Shown: in pieces, positions 8,589-16,856 of the stretch
How the letters are laid out: every line of letters begins with the position of its first letter
Position numbering within the stretch: position 1 is the stretch's first letter
Source of the DNA: Luteolibacter sp. LG18
Lineage (GTDB): Bacteria > Verrucomicrobiota > Verrucomicrobiia > Verrucomicrobiales > Akkermansiaceae
Assembly (NCBI RefSeq): GCF_036322585.1
Contig: NZ_AP024600.1
Coordinates: 4,402,001 to 4,466,000 of the forward strand
Length of the DNA: 64,000 bases
Reading direction: 5' to 3'
Position numbers and translations under genes: made by a program
Notes under the pieces: model-generated
Seen by the model: only the letters and a program-made list of their open reading frames with translations
The model's database searches: none
Told to the model about the DNA's origin: nothing

Positions 8589-8939
8589 GAGCTCCTCAAG
8601 CCGGGCCTTCACGAGGTCCGTGATCAGCGCCCCATCCACCTCCCAATCCACCGGGATCTGGAAGCAGTTCTTGAAGACGACGAACTTCTCCAAACGCTCT
8701 TTGAACGCCGCCATGACTTCCGCGCTCCACGGCGCGAATGTGAGGTGGCGCTTGTAGGCGGCGAGGCCCGCAATGTATTGGCCCTGCCGGTGGATCATCG
8801 GCAGGTTCCACGCGATTTTCGCCTCCAGTTCCGGAAACTCCGTGAGAATGAGCCCAATGATCCGGCGGAGAGTCTTCTCCTTCACCGGGTCCTGGGAGGT
8901 CACGTAGTCCTCGATGGATTGGAAGCGCGGCGTGCCCAT
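8586..8939 (-). CDS. DUF1801 / YdhG-like small cytoplasmic protein
   Basis: This 117-residue protein matches the DUF1801 (YdhG/YjhX-like) fold. It has the N-terminal FQSIEDYVTSQDP, the central TEFPELEAKIAWNLPM, then IAGLAAYKRHLTFAPWS and a C-terminal VKARLEEL, at normal length. The biochemical function of the family is unsettled. It starts 7 bp after the cbpM stop, so it probably forms the third gene of a cbpA-cbpM-DUF1801 operon. Its TGA stop is the first triplet of repeat A copy 2. No signal peptide or membrane segment is present. Confidence 0.85.
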   Translation of the reverse strand: MGTPRFQSIEDYVTSQDPVKEKTLRRIIGLILTEFPELEAKIAWNLPMIHRQGQYIAGLAAYKRHLTFAPWSAEVMAAFKERLEKFVVFKNCFQIPVDWEVDGALITDLVKARLEEL

Positions 8940-8946
8940 GAGGTGG

Positions 8947-9273
8947 TCAGCTTCTCAATCTCCGGACTTCATCGCGCAGCCGCTCGAGTTCGCTCACGAG
9001 GTTCAGGATCAGCGGCAGGGTCTTGAGGTTCACGCCGTGGTGGTGGCGGTAGTGCTCGATCCGGCGGATGGCATACACCGCCTCGTCATCGAACACCGGC
9101 TCGGGATTTTCCACGACCCGTGCCGCGCCGAGCAATCCCGCGCGGCAGTAGTAACGCAGCACCTCCGGATGGATCGTCGCGCGACCGGCGGCTTCGTCCA
9201 GCGAGTAGTGCTGCCGTTCCTCCGGTTCCACCTCGATGGTCACGGAGGATTGGATGAGGACGAAATTGATCAT
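8947..9273 (-). CDS. cbpM: CbpM-like chaperone modulator
   Basis: The 108-residue product looks like CbpM, a MerR-fold protein that binds the J-domain of CbpA and inhibits its DnaK co-chaperone and DNA-binding activities. Visible features are [20 protein letters not shown] (the helix-turn-helix-like MerR start), [29 protein letters not shown] and a C-terminal helix [17 protein letters not shown]. The start is set by an ATGA overlap with the cbpA stop (start 9273-9271, stop 9272-9270), a strong sign of coupled translation. Close proximity to cbpA is the usual arrangement in other phyla. Confidence 0.88.
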   Translation of the reverse strand: MINFVLIQSSVTIEVEPEERQHYSLDEAAGRATIHPEVLRYYCRAGLLGAARVVENPEPVFDDEAVYAIRRIEHYRHHHGVNLKTLPLILNLVSELERLRDEVRRLRS

Positions 9274-10226
9274 GACGGGTTCCTCGGGTTGAAGTTCGAT
9301 ATCCCGGCGAGTTTCTGCCACAGTTCCTGCTGGTCCGGGGTGACGGAGGCGGGCACTTGGATGCGGACGGTGGCGTAGAGATGGCCGCGCTGCTTGTCCC
9401 GCCCCATCAGCCCGCGGTGTTTCAAGCGCAGCCGCGTGCCGGCCTCGGTGGCGGGCGGCACTTTCAAGGTCGAAGGGCCATCGAGCGTCGGAATCCGCAC
9501 CTCCACGCCGAGCACCGCTTCCCATGGAGCGAGGTCGAGATCGTATTCCAGATCGATGCCGTCGACGTGGAAATCGGGATGTCGCGCGAAGCGCACGTGG
9601 AGGTAAACATCGCCCGCCGGAGCACCGCCGTGGCCGGGCGCGCCCTTGCCCGCGAGCCGGATCTTCTGTCCCTCCCGCAGCCCGGCGGGGATGCGGATGT
9701 CGAAGGTGTCTGCCTCGCCGGTGGGACGGCGCAGAGTGATCGACCGCTGGGTGCCATGGAGCGCGTCCTCCAGTGAAACGAGGATATCGGCCTCGACGTC
9801 GTGGCCGCGCTGCTGGAATCCGCCGCGCCCGCCAGCCCCGCGCGGCGAACGGCCGAAGCCCTCGTGGGTGCCGCCGAAGTAGCGCTCGAAAAAGTCGCTG
9901 AAGCCAGTGCCGCCGAATTCGAAGGCGGCCTCGCCGTCCTCCGGTTGCCACGACCACCCGCCGGGGCCCGCGTCGGGCGGCGGCGGACCGCCCGGCTGGT
10001 TCCAGTGTTCGCCGAGCTGGTCATAGCGTTTCCGTTTCTCCGGATCGCTGAGCACCTCGTAGGCCTCGTTGATCTGTTTGAACTTCTCCTCGGCCCCGGT
10101 CTTGTCCTTTGCCACGTCCGGGTGGTGGATGCGGGCCAGCTTGCGGAAGGCCTTCTTGATCTCGTCCTGGCCGGCATCGCGGGCGACACCGAGCGTTTCG
10201 TAGTAATCCTGGAACTTCACCGACAT
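9270..10226 (-). CDS. cbpA: Curved-DNA-binding / DnaJ-class co-chaperone CbpA
   Basis: CbpA is a DnaJ-type co-chaperone that stimulates DnaK ATPase and can bind curved DNA. The 318-residue protein has an N-terminal J-domain (about 5-70) with the invariant HPD in [13 protein letters not shown], then a Gly/Pro-rich linker with [15 protein letters not shown], and two beta-sandwich C-terminal domains (about 135-305: [38 protein letters not shown]). There is no CxxCxGxG zinc domain, which separates it from DnaJ proper. First gene of a three-gene operon; its promoter must lie within the repeat-rich spacer 10227-10440. Confidence 0.94.
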   Translation of the reverse strand: MSVKFQDYYETLGVARDAGQDEIKKAFRKLARIHHPDVAKDKTGAEEKFKQINEAYEVLSDPEKRKRYDQLGEHWNQPGGPPPPDAGPGGWSWQPEDGEAAFEFGGTGFSDFFERYFGGTHEGFGRSPRGAGGRGGFQQRGHDVEADILVSLEDALHGTQRSITLRRPTGEADTFDIRIPAGLREGQKIRLAGKGAPGHGGAPAGDVYLHVRFARHPDFHVDGIDLEYDLDLAPWEAVLGVEVRIPTLDGPSTLKVPPATEAGTRLRLKHRGLMGRDKQRGHLYATVRIQVPASVTPDQQELWQKLAGISNFNPRNPS

Positions 10227-10347
10227 GCAGGGATAAGAACGATTCCGGTCCTAACATGGCATGCCCGGCCTCCCGGGCAAATGGATTCCATCTTCTTTGG
10301 AGTGCGGCGATTGCTCCTGCCCTTTACCCACATCGCGCGACGTGATG

Positions 10348-10374
10348 TGGCCGCGCTGGTGACAGCGTGGGCGG
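10348..10374 (-). repeat. Family C hairpin, copy 1 (inverted)
   Basis: On the minus strand the stem is CGCTG with CAGCG around loop TCAC, flanked by GCCCA and CGGCCAC. It mirrors copy 2 at 10781-10807 but with changed, still paired, stem bases. Confidence 0.8.
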
Positions 10375-10430
10375 GGTGGGGCCACCCACACCCTTGTGGC
10401 TCCAGTCCCCATCCAGCGACCGCCAGTTCC

Positions 10431-10719
10431 AAGCCCGGAGGGCGACGTAACTTAGCCGGGGCGCGCAAGCCCCCGGATCGCATCGCGGCGGAATCTTCAA
10501 GTCCCGGAAGGGACGACGCGGCCTGCGCTCTCCAGGCGGATCCGCCCGTCCTGTTTCTTCGGGTGATCCGGCACCCTTTGAACGGCGGATGCGGATGTTC
10601 ATTTGGATTGTCGCTTGGCCTCCGGTTGCGTCGCCCTACCGGGCTTCTTGCTCCTACCCCTCAACTACCGGGGGCTTGCGCGCCCCGGCTGGATTGCGTC
10701 GCCCCTCGCCGGGGCTCAG
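10431..10719 (+). repeat. Repeat family B, copy 1 (~290 bp, inverted ends)
   Basis: The ends carry GGGCGACG and TAGCCGGGG-type inverted repeats. The core shares blocks with copy 2 at 27101-27385 (opposite orientation): CAAGTCCCG..AGGGACG, GCCTGCGCTCT, CGGATGCGGA, CATTTGGA and GGTTGCGTCGCC. The two copies are clearly homologous but diverged, which suggests old insertions. Short open frames inside are not convincing genes. Confidence 0.82.
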
Positions 10720-10780
10720 GAGGGTTGGCGCGAATCCAAAGCGAGAAACCGGATGCACAGGCTCGGGTGAATCCTCCCTG

Positions 10781-10807
10781 CCCACGTTGTCACCAACGCG
10801 GCCACGG
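10781..10807 (+). repeat. Family C hairpin, copy 2
   Basis: Stem CGTTG (10785-10789) and CAACG (10794-10798) with TCAC loop, flanked by GCCCA and CGGCCACG. Confidence 0.8.
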
Positions 10808-10865
10808 TTTGCTCCGGAGATGTGGGTAAAGGGCAGGATTGCTCGCAGCACGCCAAAGTAAGAAC

Positions 10866-12614
10866 CTACAACCCCGGTCCGGCGTGGTGCCCGGCCTCGG
10901 GCAGCTCGATGTCGCAGACCTTCCGGATCTCCCAGGTGGCGTCCTTCCCGATCTTCATTACCCAGTCGTGATGCTTCAGCAGGGTCGAGCGGTGGCCCAC
11001 GCTGACGTAGGTGTAGCGGTGTTCCTTGAGATAGGCGTAGGCCAGTTCCTCATTCGGCTCGTCGAGCGCGCTGGTGGACTCGTCGAGGAAGGCGATGGCG
11101 GGTTTCTTCAACAACAGCCGGGCGAAGGAAACGCGCTGTTGCTCACCGAGCGAAAGCATGTTCGCCCAGTCCGCCTCGCGGTCGAAGTCGTTGTCGACGC
11201 GTCCGGCGAGGTTGCGGAGGTTCACGGTCTTGAGGACGGCGCGCAGCTTCTCGTCGTCCGGCTTCTGCCTCGCGCCCGGATACTCCAGCAGGTTCCGCAG
11301 GCTGCCGGGGATCATGTAGGGCCGCTGCGGCAGGAACATCATGTTCCGGTAGGGCGGCCGGCCGATGAAGCCCTCGCCGCAGCTCCAGAGACCGGCGATG
11401 GTGCGCAGCAGCGAACTCTTGCCCGAGCCGCTTTCGCCCATGATCAGGAGGCTGCCGCCAGGAGGCAGCTTGAAGGTGAGGTCCTTGAGCAGCACCCGCT
11501 CGCCCTGTGGGGTTTTCACCGTGAGGTTCTCCAGGATCACGGTGCGCTCTTCCTCGCTGATGTCGATGTTCTCGCCCTCGGTGTCGAGGTCGTCTTCGGC
11601 GTCCCGTTCGTCGAGATAGTCCCACAGGTCGCCGAGACGGGTCACGCCCGCGGCGAAAGCACTGAGTCTCTCGAACTGCGTGATGACCATCGACACCGCG
11701 GCCAATACCACCGCGAAGGCCCCGGTGGCCTTGGTGATGTCCCCGAACGATACCTCGCCCCGGAGATAGAGCGGCGCGACGAAGAGCACCGGCAGGATCA
11801 GCGCCAGCGAGTTGTAGCCGGTGGTGAAGAACGCCAGGTTCCGGTTCCACTTGATGAGGACCAGCATGTTCCCAACCACAGCCCCGAGGCGGCCGCGAAG
11901 GTCGTTGAGCTCGCGGCGCTCGCCGCGGTAGAAGGCGATCGATTCGGCATTGTCCCGGACGCGCACGAGGCCGTAGCGGAAGTTCGCCTCGCGCTGGTAC
12001 TGCATGTAATTCAGCCCGATCAGCCGCTTCCCGATGAAGTAGGCCCCGGCGGTGCCGAACAACGCGTAGGCGAACAGGACGCCCACCAGACGCGGGGAAA
12101 TCGCCATCAGCACCCCGGTGTAGCCCACGATCTGGATCACCGAGTTCATGATGATGAGCAGGAACGAGAGCGTGGTCACCGTGAAGTTCTTCGCGTCCTC
12201 CGAGATACGCTGGTCCGGGTTGTCGATCGTGTCGCTGGAGCCGAGGTGAAAGTAGGCGCGGTTGTGGAAGTACCGCTGCATCAGCGTGCGGGCGAGCACG
12301 TCGCGCCAGCTCAGGCCGAGCCGTTCCTCGCAGTAGCGGTAGAACGCGGCCAGCGGGATCGAGAGCGCGAAGGTGGCCAGATAGACTCCGAGCCAGTAGG
12401 TGTAGCCCGGGGTGTCCCGGCCCTGCAGGGCGTTGACGAACTCGCCGTTCGCCCGGTTCGCCCGGATGCCCACGTAGGTCACCAGCAGGGAGAGGGTGAG
12501 CAGCCCGCCCAGGAGGAACCACGCCCGTTTCCATGTCTTGCCGAAGAAAAACGGCCTCGCGAGCCGCCAGAGCTGCGACCAGACATGGCGGGTGAACTTG
12601 GGAGGGGTCTCCAT
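10866..12614 (-). CDS. SbmA/BacA-like ABC exporter with fused ATPase
   Basis: This 582-residue half-transporter fuses an ABC_membrane_2-type transmembrane domain to an ATPase. Membrane segments span about 35-310. The nucleotide-binding domain has Walker A in IMGESGSGKSSLLRT (near 390), the signature LSLGEQQRVSFAR (near 488), Walker B plus D-loop AFLDESTSALDE and the switch His in SVGHRSTLLKHHD. The architecture matches the YddA/SbmA group, which moves peptides, vitamin B12-like compounds or long-chain acyl substrates across the inner membrane; the substrate here is unknown. I chose ATG 12614 (METPPKF) because the hydrophobic part follows at normal distance; another in-frame ATG at 12686 adds 24 residues and is possible. 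A divergent AI-2E gene begins 139 bp away. Confidence 0.88.
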   Translation of the reverse strand: METPPKFTRHVWSQLWRLARPFFFGKTWKRAWFLLGGLLTLSLLVTYVGIRANRANGEFVNALQGRDTPGYTYWLGVYLATFALSIPLAAFYRYCEERLGLSWRDVLARTLMQRYFHNRAYFHLGSSDTIDNPDQRISEDAKNFTVTTLSFLLIIMNSVIQIVGYTGVLMAISPRLVGVLFAYALFGTAGAYFIGKRLIGLNYMQYQREANFRYGLVRVRDNAESIAFYRGERRELNDLRGRLGAVVGNMLVLIKWNRNLAFFTTGYNSLALILPVLFVAPLYLRGEVSFGDITKATGAFAVVLAAVSMVITQFERLSAFAAGVTRLGDLWDYLDERDAEDDLDTEGENIDISEEERTVILENLTVKTPQGERVLLKDLTFKLPPGGSLLIMGESGSGKSSLLRTIAGLWSCGEGFIGRPPYRNMMFLPQRPYMIPGSLRNLLEYPGARQKPDDEKLRAVLKTVNLRNLAGRVDNDFDREADWANMLSLGEQQRVSFARLLLKKPAIAFLDESTSALDEPNEELAYAYLKEHRYTYVSVGHRSTLLKHHDWVMKIGKDATWEIRKVCDIELPEAGHHAGPGL

Positions 12615-12753
12615 CCGAGGTTCTGTTATTTCAGCCGGATCCGGGTGGAATGCCAATGAAATCGACCGTTTGCGACCCGAATGCATGATTCCCCGGTCTG
12701 TTCCGAGAATCAGGCTGGCGGTTCCCCGAAGCTCCGTTAGAGTGCAGGCGAGG

Positions 12754-14055
12754 ATGAGCGACGACGCGGCCAGACGGGGAGAGCGGAAGATCGAGCCGGT
12801 ATTGGGAACGGTCGGGCTGCTCCTGCTCCTGCTGGGCTGCTTCTTCGTGCTGCGGCCGTTTCTTTCCGCCCTGATGTGGGCGATCGTGCTGGCCTACTCG
12901 TTGTGGCCGCTCCAGCAGCGGTTCACGAAGTGGTTCCGCGGCTCCCGCACCTTCGCCGCCATCCTGGTGACGCTTACACTCACGCTGGTGACCGTCGGCC
13001 CGTTCGTGTTGATCGGTTTCAGCATCGCGGACGACGCCAAGGCGCTCGGCACCGCGACCCGCAAGTGGTTCGAATCCGCGCCGGACGAGCCGCCGGAGTG
13101 GATGAAGAAGACCCCGGTGGTGGGGGATGAGATGACGGCCTACTGGCGGGATTTCGCCGAGGACCGGAAACGCTGGATCCACAGCTTCGACGAAGCCGCG
13201 AAGGAGCGCCCGCCGCGCCCCAAGATCGCGGAGCCGAATGGCGATGAAATGACGCTCCACGAGCCGCCGCCCGTGGTGCCGAACGCACCGGCCACGGAGA
13301 CTGGCGTCCTCTCCGATGAAGCGACGGCCGGCAAGAAAGAGGCCGAATCGTCCCGTTTGGTCGAGCGCATGGCCGGTCAACTCGGCCAGGCCACTGTATG
13401 GCTGCAACGCGCGCTCTTTACCGCCGGCCGGGTGCTTGGCACCGGTGCGATCGAGATCCTGCTCAGCGTCTTCCTCGCCTTCTTCCTGCTGCGGGATGGT
13501 CGCGCCCTGGCGGAACGCCTTTCCACCGGCATGCACCGCATCGCCGGAAAGCGCGGCCAGCACCTGCTCCACGTCGCGGGCGGCACCGTGCGCGGGGTCG
13601 TTTACGGCATCCTGGGCACGGCCTTGGTCCAGGGAGTGGTGGCCGGAATCGGCTTCGCCATCGCGGGGGTTCCCGGAGCGGTGCTGCTGTCGGTCCTAAC
13701 GTTCTTTTTCTCCGCTTTGCCAATCGGCCCGCCGCTGATCTGGATTCCGGCGACCATCTGGCTATTCGCGCAAGGGCGGCCGGGGTGGGGGATCTTCATG
13801 GCGCTGTGGGGCACGCTCGGCATCAGCGGGGTGGACAACATCGTGAAGCCTTACCTCATCAGCCACGAGAGCAAGACGCCCTTCGTGCTGATCTTCTGCG
13901 GCGTCATCGGTGGTGCCTTCGCCTTTGGATTGGTGGGGGTGTTCCTCGGTCCGACCCTTCTGGCGGTGACCTTCCGCCTCATCGAGGAATGGTCCGCCAC
14001 CCGGGCCGTGCCAGCGGGCGCGAGTGGTATCGAGGACGAGGAGTCCTCGATTTGA
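12754..14055 (+). CDS. AI-2E family (UPF0118) transporter
   Basis: The 433-residue protein has the AI-2E permease layout: two or three N-terminal membrane helices (from about 20), a long hydrophilic stretch of about 110-210 rich in Pro, Glu and Lys, then five C-terminal helices with GIPG-like AIAGVPGAVLLSVLTFFFS, LPIGPPLIWIPA and the terminal GVFLGPTLLAVTFRLIEEW. Family members export autoinducer-2, other small solutes or act as Na+/H+ antiporters; the substrate is unknown. Start ATG 12754 is preceded by GGCGAGG, a usable ribosome-binding site; an in-frame upstream start would run through the divergent gene's promoter region. The hydrophilic insert is longer than in typical members. Confidence 0.9.
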   Translation: MSDDAARRGERKIEPVLGTVGLLLLLLGCFFVLRPFLSALMWAIVLAYSLWPLQQRFTKWFRGSRTFAAILVTLTLTLVTVGPFVLIGFSIADDAKALGTATRKWFESAPDEPPEWMKKTPVVGDEMTAYWRDFAEDRKRWIHSFDEAAKERPPRPKIAEPNGDEMTLHEPPPVVPNAPATETGVLSDEATAGKKEAESSRLVERMAGQLGQATVWLQRALFTAGRVLGTGAIEILLSVFLAFFLLRDGRALAERLSTGMHRIAGKRGQHLLHVAGGTVRGVVYGILGTALVQGVVAGIGFAIAGVPGAVLLSVLTFFFSALPIGPPLIWIPATIWLFAQGRPGWGIFMALWGTLGISGVDNIVKPYLISHESKTPFVLIFCGVIGGAFAFGLVGVFLGPTLLAVTFRLIEEWSATRAVPAGASGIEDEESSI

Positions 14056-14083
14056 GCGACGGCAACACCGTCCTACGGTTCAC

Positions 14084-14569
14084 ATGGGGCAGCGCACAAG
14101 AAAACGACACATCTTGAATTGGCGGAACGCGAAGTGGTGGCAGGTGCTGCCAATCTTGTTCCTGTGTTCCGTCGCCGTGCTGATCGATCCGCTGCTGAAC
14201 CGGGATTGCGGTTGTTCTTGGGATCTAAAGGAGCAGGGACTGACGATCATCATCTTCTCCCTACCACTTCTGGTCATGGTTGCGCGGCGTCTGGCGATCC
14301 GGGTGGCGGTGGAGATCCGGGGTGACGAATGCCGAATTTCGGAGGGATGGATTTCCCCGAGGACCGTGGAGTTCACCAGAGGTGAAGTGGTGGTCCGTCA
14401 CGTGAGCACGATCCGGCCCGGTAGCCCGACGTCCGAATATCTGGAGGTCCATGTGGATGGAAAAATCCGGAAGTTCGGAAAGCTCCTCTGTTCCAACAAG
14501 CTGGACTTCCTCGAGGCGCTGTTGAGGCCGGAAACCGGCGTGGTCGTCGCGCAAACCGCGCACGCCTGA
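14084..14569 (+). CDS. Small membrane protein with a PH-like tail, unknown function
   Basis: I do not recognise this 161-residue protein. It starts with a basic, hydrophilic stretch (MGQRTRKRHILNWRNAKWW), followed by two membrane helices (about 22-38, VLPILFLCSVAVLI, and about 53-70, LTIIIFSLPLLVMVA). The cytoplasmic tail (75-145) looks like a small beta-sandwich with EIRGDECRISEGW and YLEVHVDGKIRKFG, as in bacterial PH-like membrane proteins. It lies 28 bp downstream of the AI-2E gene on the same strand and may share its transcript. It meets uppS tail to tail, 4 bp apart. Confidence 0.7.
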   Translation: MGQRTRKRHILNWRNAKWWQVLPILFLCSVAVLIDPLLNRDCGCSWDLKEQGLTIIIFSLPLLVMVARRLAIRVAVEIRGDECRISEGWISPRTVEFTRGEVVVRHVSTIRPGSPTSEYLEVHVDGKIRKFGKLLCSNKLDFLEALLRPETGVVVAQTAHA

Positions 14570-14573
14570 AGCC

Positions 14574-15284
14574 TCACAACGCGCCGAAGCGGCGGTGGCG
14601 GCGGCGGTATTCGTTCACCGCCTCGAAGAGGTCGCCTTGGCGGAACTCCGGCCAGAATTTCTTCACGATTACGATCTCCGCGTAGCTGATCTGCCACAGC
14701 AGGAAATTGGAAACCCGCAGCTCGCCGGAGGTGCGGACGAGCAGATCGGGATCGGGGATGTCGCCGGTCCAGAGACGGGAGGCGAAGAGACTGTTGTCGA
14801 TCTGCTCCGGCGTGATCTTGCCTGCGGCGGCATCGGTCGCGAGCGAGCGGGCCGCTTCGACGATTTCCTCGCGGGAACCATAGGACAGCGCGAGCACCAA
14901 GGTGATCGAGCGGTTGTTCGCGGTCTTCTCCTTGAGCCGGTCGAGACGCTTGCGGGTGGAGGCGGGGAGACGCTCGATCTGGCCGATGGCCAGCAGGCGC
15001 ACGTCCTGCCGCATCAGGTCCTTCTCGCGTTCGTCCAGGAAGCGATCGAGGAGCGCCATCAGCGCCTTCACTTCTGCCGCCGGGCGGTTCCAGTTCTCCG
15101 AGGAGAACGCGTAGAGTGTTAGATACTCCACACCGAGTTCCTTGCAGGCGTCGATCGCCTCGCGCACCGATTCCGCGCCGGCGCGGTGGCCTTCACGGCG
15201 CGGCAGTCCGCGTTCCTTGGCCCAGCGGCCGTTGCCATCCATGATGATGGCGATGTGTCGGGGTGTGTCCTGGTCGGAAGGCAT
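14574..15284 (-). CDS. uppS: Undecaprenyl diphosphate synthase (cis-isoprenyl transferase)
   Basis: UppS adds eight isopentenyl units in cis to farnesyl diphosphate, giving the C55 carrier for peptidoglycan and other envelope glycans. The 236-residue protein has all family blocks: HIAIIMDGNGRWA with the catalytic Asp16, REGHRAGAESVREA, LTLYAFSSENWNRP, and RTSGELRVSNFLLWQISYAE. Start ATG 15284 gives a normal N-terminus (MPSDQDTPRH); in-frame starts upstream (15308, 15383) would add unconserved residues. It is a cytoplasmic, membrane-associated enzyme. It converges with the small membrane protein at 14084-14569. Confidence 0.96.
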   Translation of the reverse strand: MPSDQDTPRHIAIIMDGNGRWAKERGLPRREGHRAGAESVREAIDACKELGVEYLTLYAFSSENWNRPAAEVKALMALLDRFLDEREKDLMRQDVRLLAIGQIERLPASTRKRLDRLKEKTANNRSITLVLALSYGSREEIVEAARSLATDAAAGKITPEQIDNSLFASRLWTGDIPDPDLLVRTSGELRVSNFLLWQISYAEIVIVKKFWPEFRQGDLFEAVNEYRRRHRRFGAL

Positions 15285-15423
15285 CGGCGGGCGGCCCGGT
15301 TGAACCATGGATGCGGAGGATTGCACAGCGGAAGTTTCAGCGGAAGGCACGAAGGACAGCATATCCGAACGCAGGGGGCGCATGGGTGAAATTCGCGTGA
15401 ATTCCCCGCCATGTCCCGGAACG

Positions 15424-15460
15424 GAAAAGGGGGAGATTCCATTGGAACCTCCCCCTTGGA
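15424..15460 (-). terminator. Rho-independent terminator after purA
   Basis: AAGGGGGAG..TTCC pairs with GGAA.CTCCCCCTT around an ATT loop (15427-15457). On the minus strand it is followed by TTTTCC, and it lies about 20 bp past the purA stop. Confidence 0.8.
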
Positions 15461-15476
15461 GAACGGTAAAACGAGC

Positions 15477-16745
15477 TCAGACCACCAGCGTCTGGGCGCG
15501 GTCCGGGCCGACGCCGACGAAGCTCACGGGCGCGCCGCAAAGCTCGGCGAAACGGGTGAGGTAGGCCTTGGCGTTTTCCGGAAGCTGGCTGTATTCCGTG
15601 CAGCCGGTGGTGTCGCTCTTCCAGCCGGGCAGCGTTTCGTAAACCGGCACCGCCTTGTCCCACGCGGCGCGGCAAGCCGGCGGCAGGTCGTGGCGCTCAC
15701 CGTCCACCTCGTAGTGGGTGCAGATTTGGAGGGTGTCGTAGGCGTCGAGGCCGTCGACGTTGGTCACGGCGAGATCGGTCACGCCGTTCACCATGCAGGC
15801 GAAGCGGAGCAGCACCGTGTCGAGCCAGCCGCAGCCGCGCGGGCGGCCGGTGGTGGCACCGAACTCGCGGCCAAGGCCGTGGAGATACTCGGACAGGCCC
15901 TCGTCGCCGGTCGGGAAAGGACCGGAACCCACGCGGGTGGTGTAAGCCTTGCAGACCCCGATCACGCGCTGCACCGATGTCGGCGGCAGACCGGAGCCGG
16001 TGCAGGAACCACCGGCGGTGGTGTTCGAGGACGTGACGAAGGGATAGGTGCCGAAGTCGATGTCCAGCAGCGTGCCCTGCGCGCCTTCGAACAGGAGCAC
16101 CTTGCCTTCCTTCCACGCCTTGTGGAGTGGGGGGATGGTGTTGGTGACATGCGGGCGGAGGCGCTCGAACGCGGCGTAGACTTCCGCGATCACCTGCTCG
16201 GCGGTGAAGGTCGGCAGGTCATACTTCACGAGGATCTCGTTGGCGTCCACCACGCGGCGGGCGATCTGCTCGTGGGCGAAGGACTCGTTGAGGAGGTCCG
16301 CCATGCGCAGGCCGCAGCGGTTGATCTTGTCCGCGTAGGTCGGGCCGATGCCACGCTTGGTGGTGCCAATCTTCTGGTCGCCGAGCGAGGCCTCGCGGGC
16401 GGCGTCGAGTTCCTTGTGGAAAGGGAGCACCACATGGGCGCGGTCCGAAATGAGGAGCTTCTCCGGGGTGATGGACACGCCCTGGGCTTCGACCTTGGCG
16501 ATCTCCGCGACGAGGCCGACGGGGTCGACGACGACACCGTTGCCGATGACGTTCAGCTTGTCGTCCCACAGGATGCCGGACGGGAGAAGGTGCAGCACGT
16601 ATTTGGTGCCGCGGGCGATCACCGTATGACCGGCGTTGTTACCGCCTTGGCCGCGGATGACCACATCGGCCTCCTCGGTGAGATAGTCGACGACCTTGCC
16701 CTTGCCTTCGTCTCCCCATTGGAGACCTGTGACGATGGTATTCAT
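15477..16745 (-). CDS. purA: Adenylosuccinate synthetase
   Basis: PurA joins IMO-derived IMP and aspartate with GTP to form adenylosuccinate, the committed step to AMP. The 422-residue length is standard. Diagnostic segments are GLQWGDEGKGKVVD (GTP-binding P-loop and catalytic Asp), GGNNAGHTV with the catalytic His, GTTKRGIGPTYADK, FEGAQGTLLDIDFGTYPFVT and the C-terminal LCGAPVSFVGVGPDR. Start ATG 16745 places the glycine loop at the expected distance. Followed by its own terminator. The gap to carA (16746-16846) is filled by an inverted repeat, so the two genes may be transcribed separately. Confidence 0.97.
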   Translation of the reverse strand: MNTIVTGLQWGDEGKGKVVDYLTEEADVVIRGQGGNNAGHTVIARGTKYVLHLLPSGILWDDKLNVIGNGVVVDPVGLVAEIAKVEAQGVSITPEKLLISDRAHVVLPFHKELDAAREASLGDQKIGTTKRGIGPTYADKINRCGLRMADLLNESFAHEQIARRVVDANEILVKYDLPTFTAEQVIAEVYAAFERLRPHVTNTIPPLHKAWKEGKVLLFEGAQGTLLDIDFGTYPFVTSSNTTAGGSCTGSGLPPTSVQRVIGVCKAYTTRVGSGPFPTGDEGLSEYLHGLGREFGATTGRPRGCGWLDTVLLRFACMVNGVTDLAVTNVDGLDAYDTLQICTHYEVDGERHDLPPACRAAWDKAVPVYETLPGWKSDTTGCTEYSQLPENAKAYLTRFAELCGAPVSFVGVGPDRAQTLVV

Positions 16746-16763
16746 GGAAGAAAATTCAAAATT

Positions 16764-16856
16764 CTAAGCACTAAATTCTAAACGAAAGAGGAGCATGCAT
16801 TCCCTGTTGGATCCCGGAGGCCAACTCTTCGTTTTGGATCTTATGCTTAGTGCTTG
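16764..16856. repeat. Inverted repeat between purA and carA, containing the carA stop
   Basis: CTAAGCACTAAATTCTAAAC with GAAAGAG (16764-16790) matches, inverted, CTCTTCGTTTTGGATC..TGCTTAGTGCTT (16825-16855) with gaps. A second small stem, GTTGG/CCAAC at 16806-16825, sits in the centre. On the minus strand the right arm reads AAGCACTAA, which encodes the last Lys-His and the stop codon of carA. It may end carA transcripts. Confidence 0.7.

Larger units (their letters stand above)
10290..10862. repeat. Composite palindromic spacer with nested inverted repeats
   Basis: The 639-bp gap 10227-10865 has no supported gene. Outer arms at about 10312-10375 and 10775-10850 are inverted copies: both contain CTGCCCTTTACCCACATC and the family C hairpin. 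Inner arms at 10431-10478 and 10671-10719 match in inverted order over AGCCGGGGCGCGCAAGCCCC. The middle (10479-10670) is similar to the middle of the element at 27101-27385. The right outer arm ends about 4 bp from the stop of the ABC transporter gene. Confidence 0.85.

Noticed and set aside
10324..10861. Short open frames inside the family B/C repeat spacer
   Set aside because: Related frames reappear at 26946-27355 only because the repeat does; they run through hairpins and give Pro/Arg-rich low-complexity peptides.
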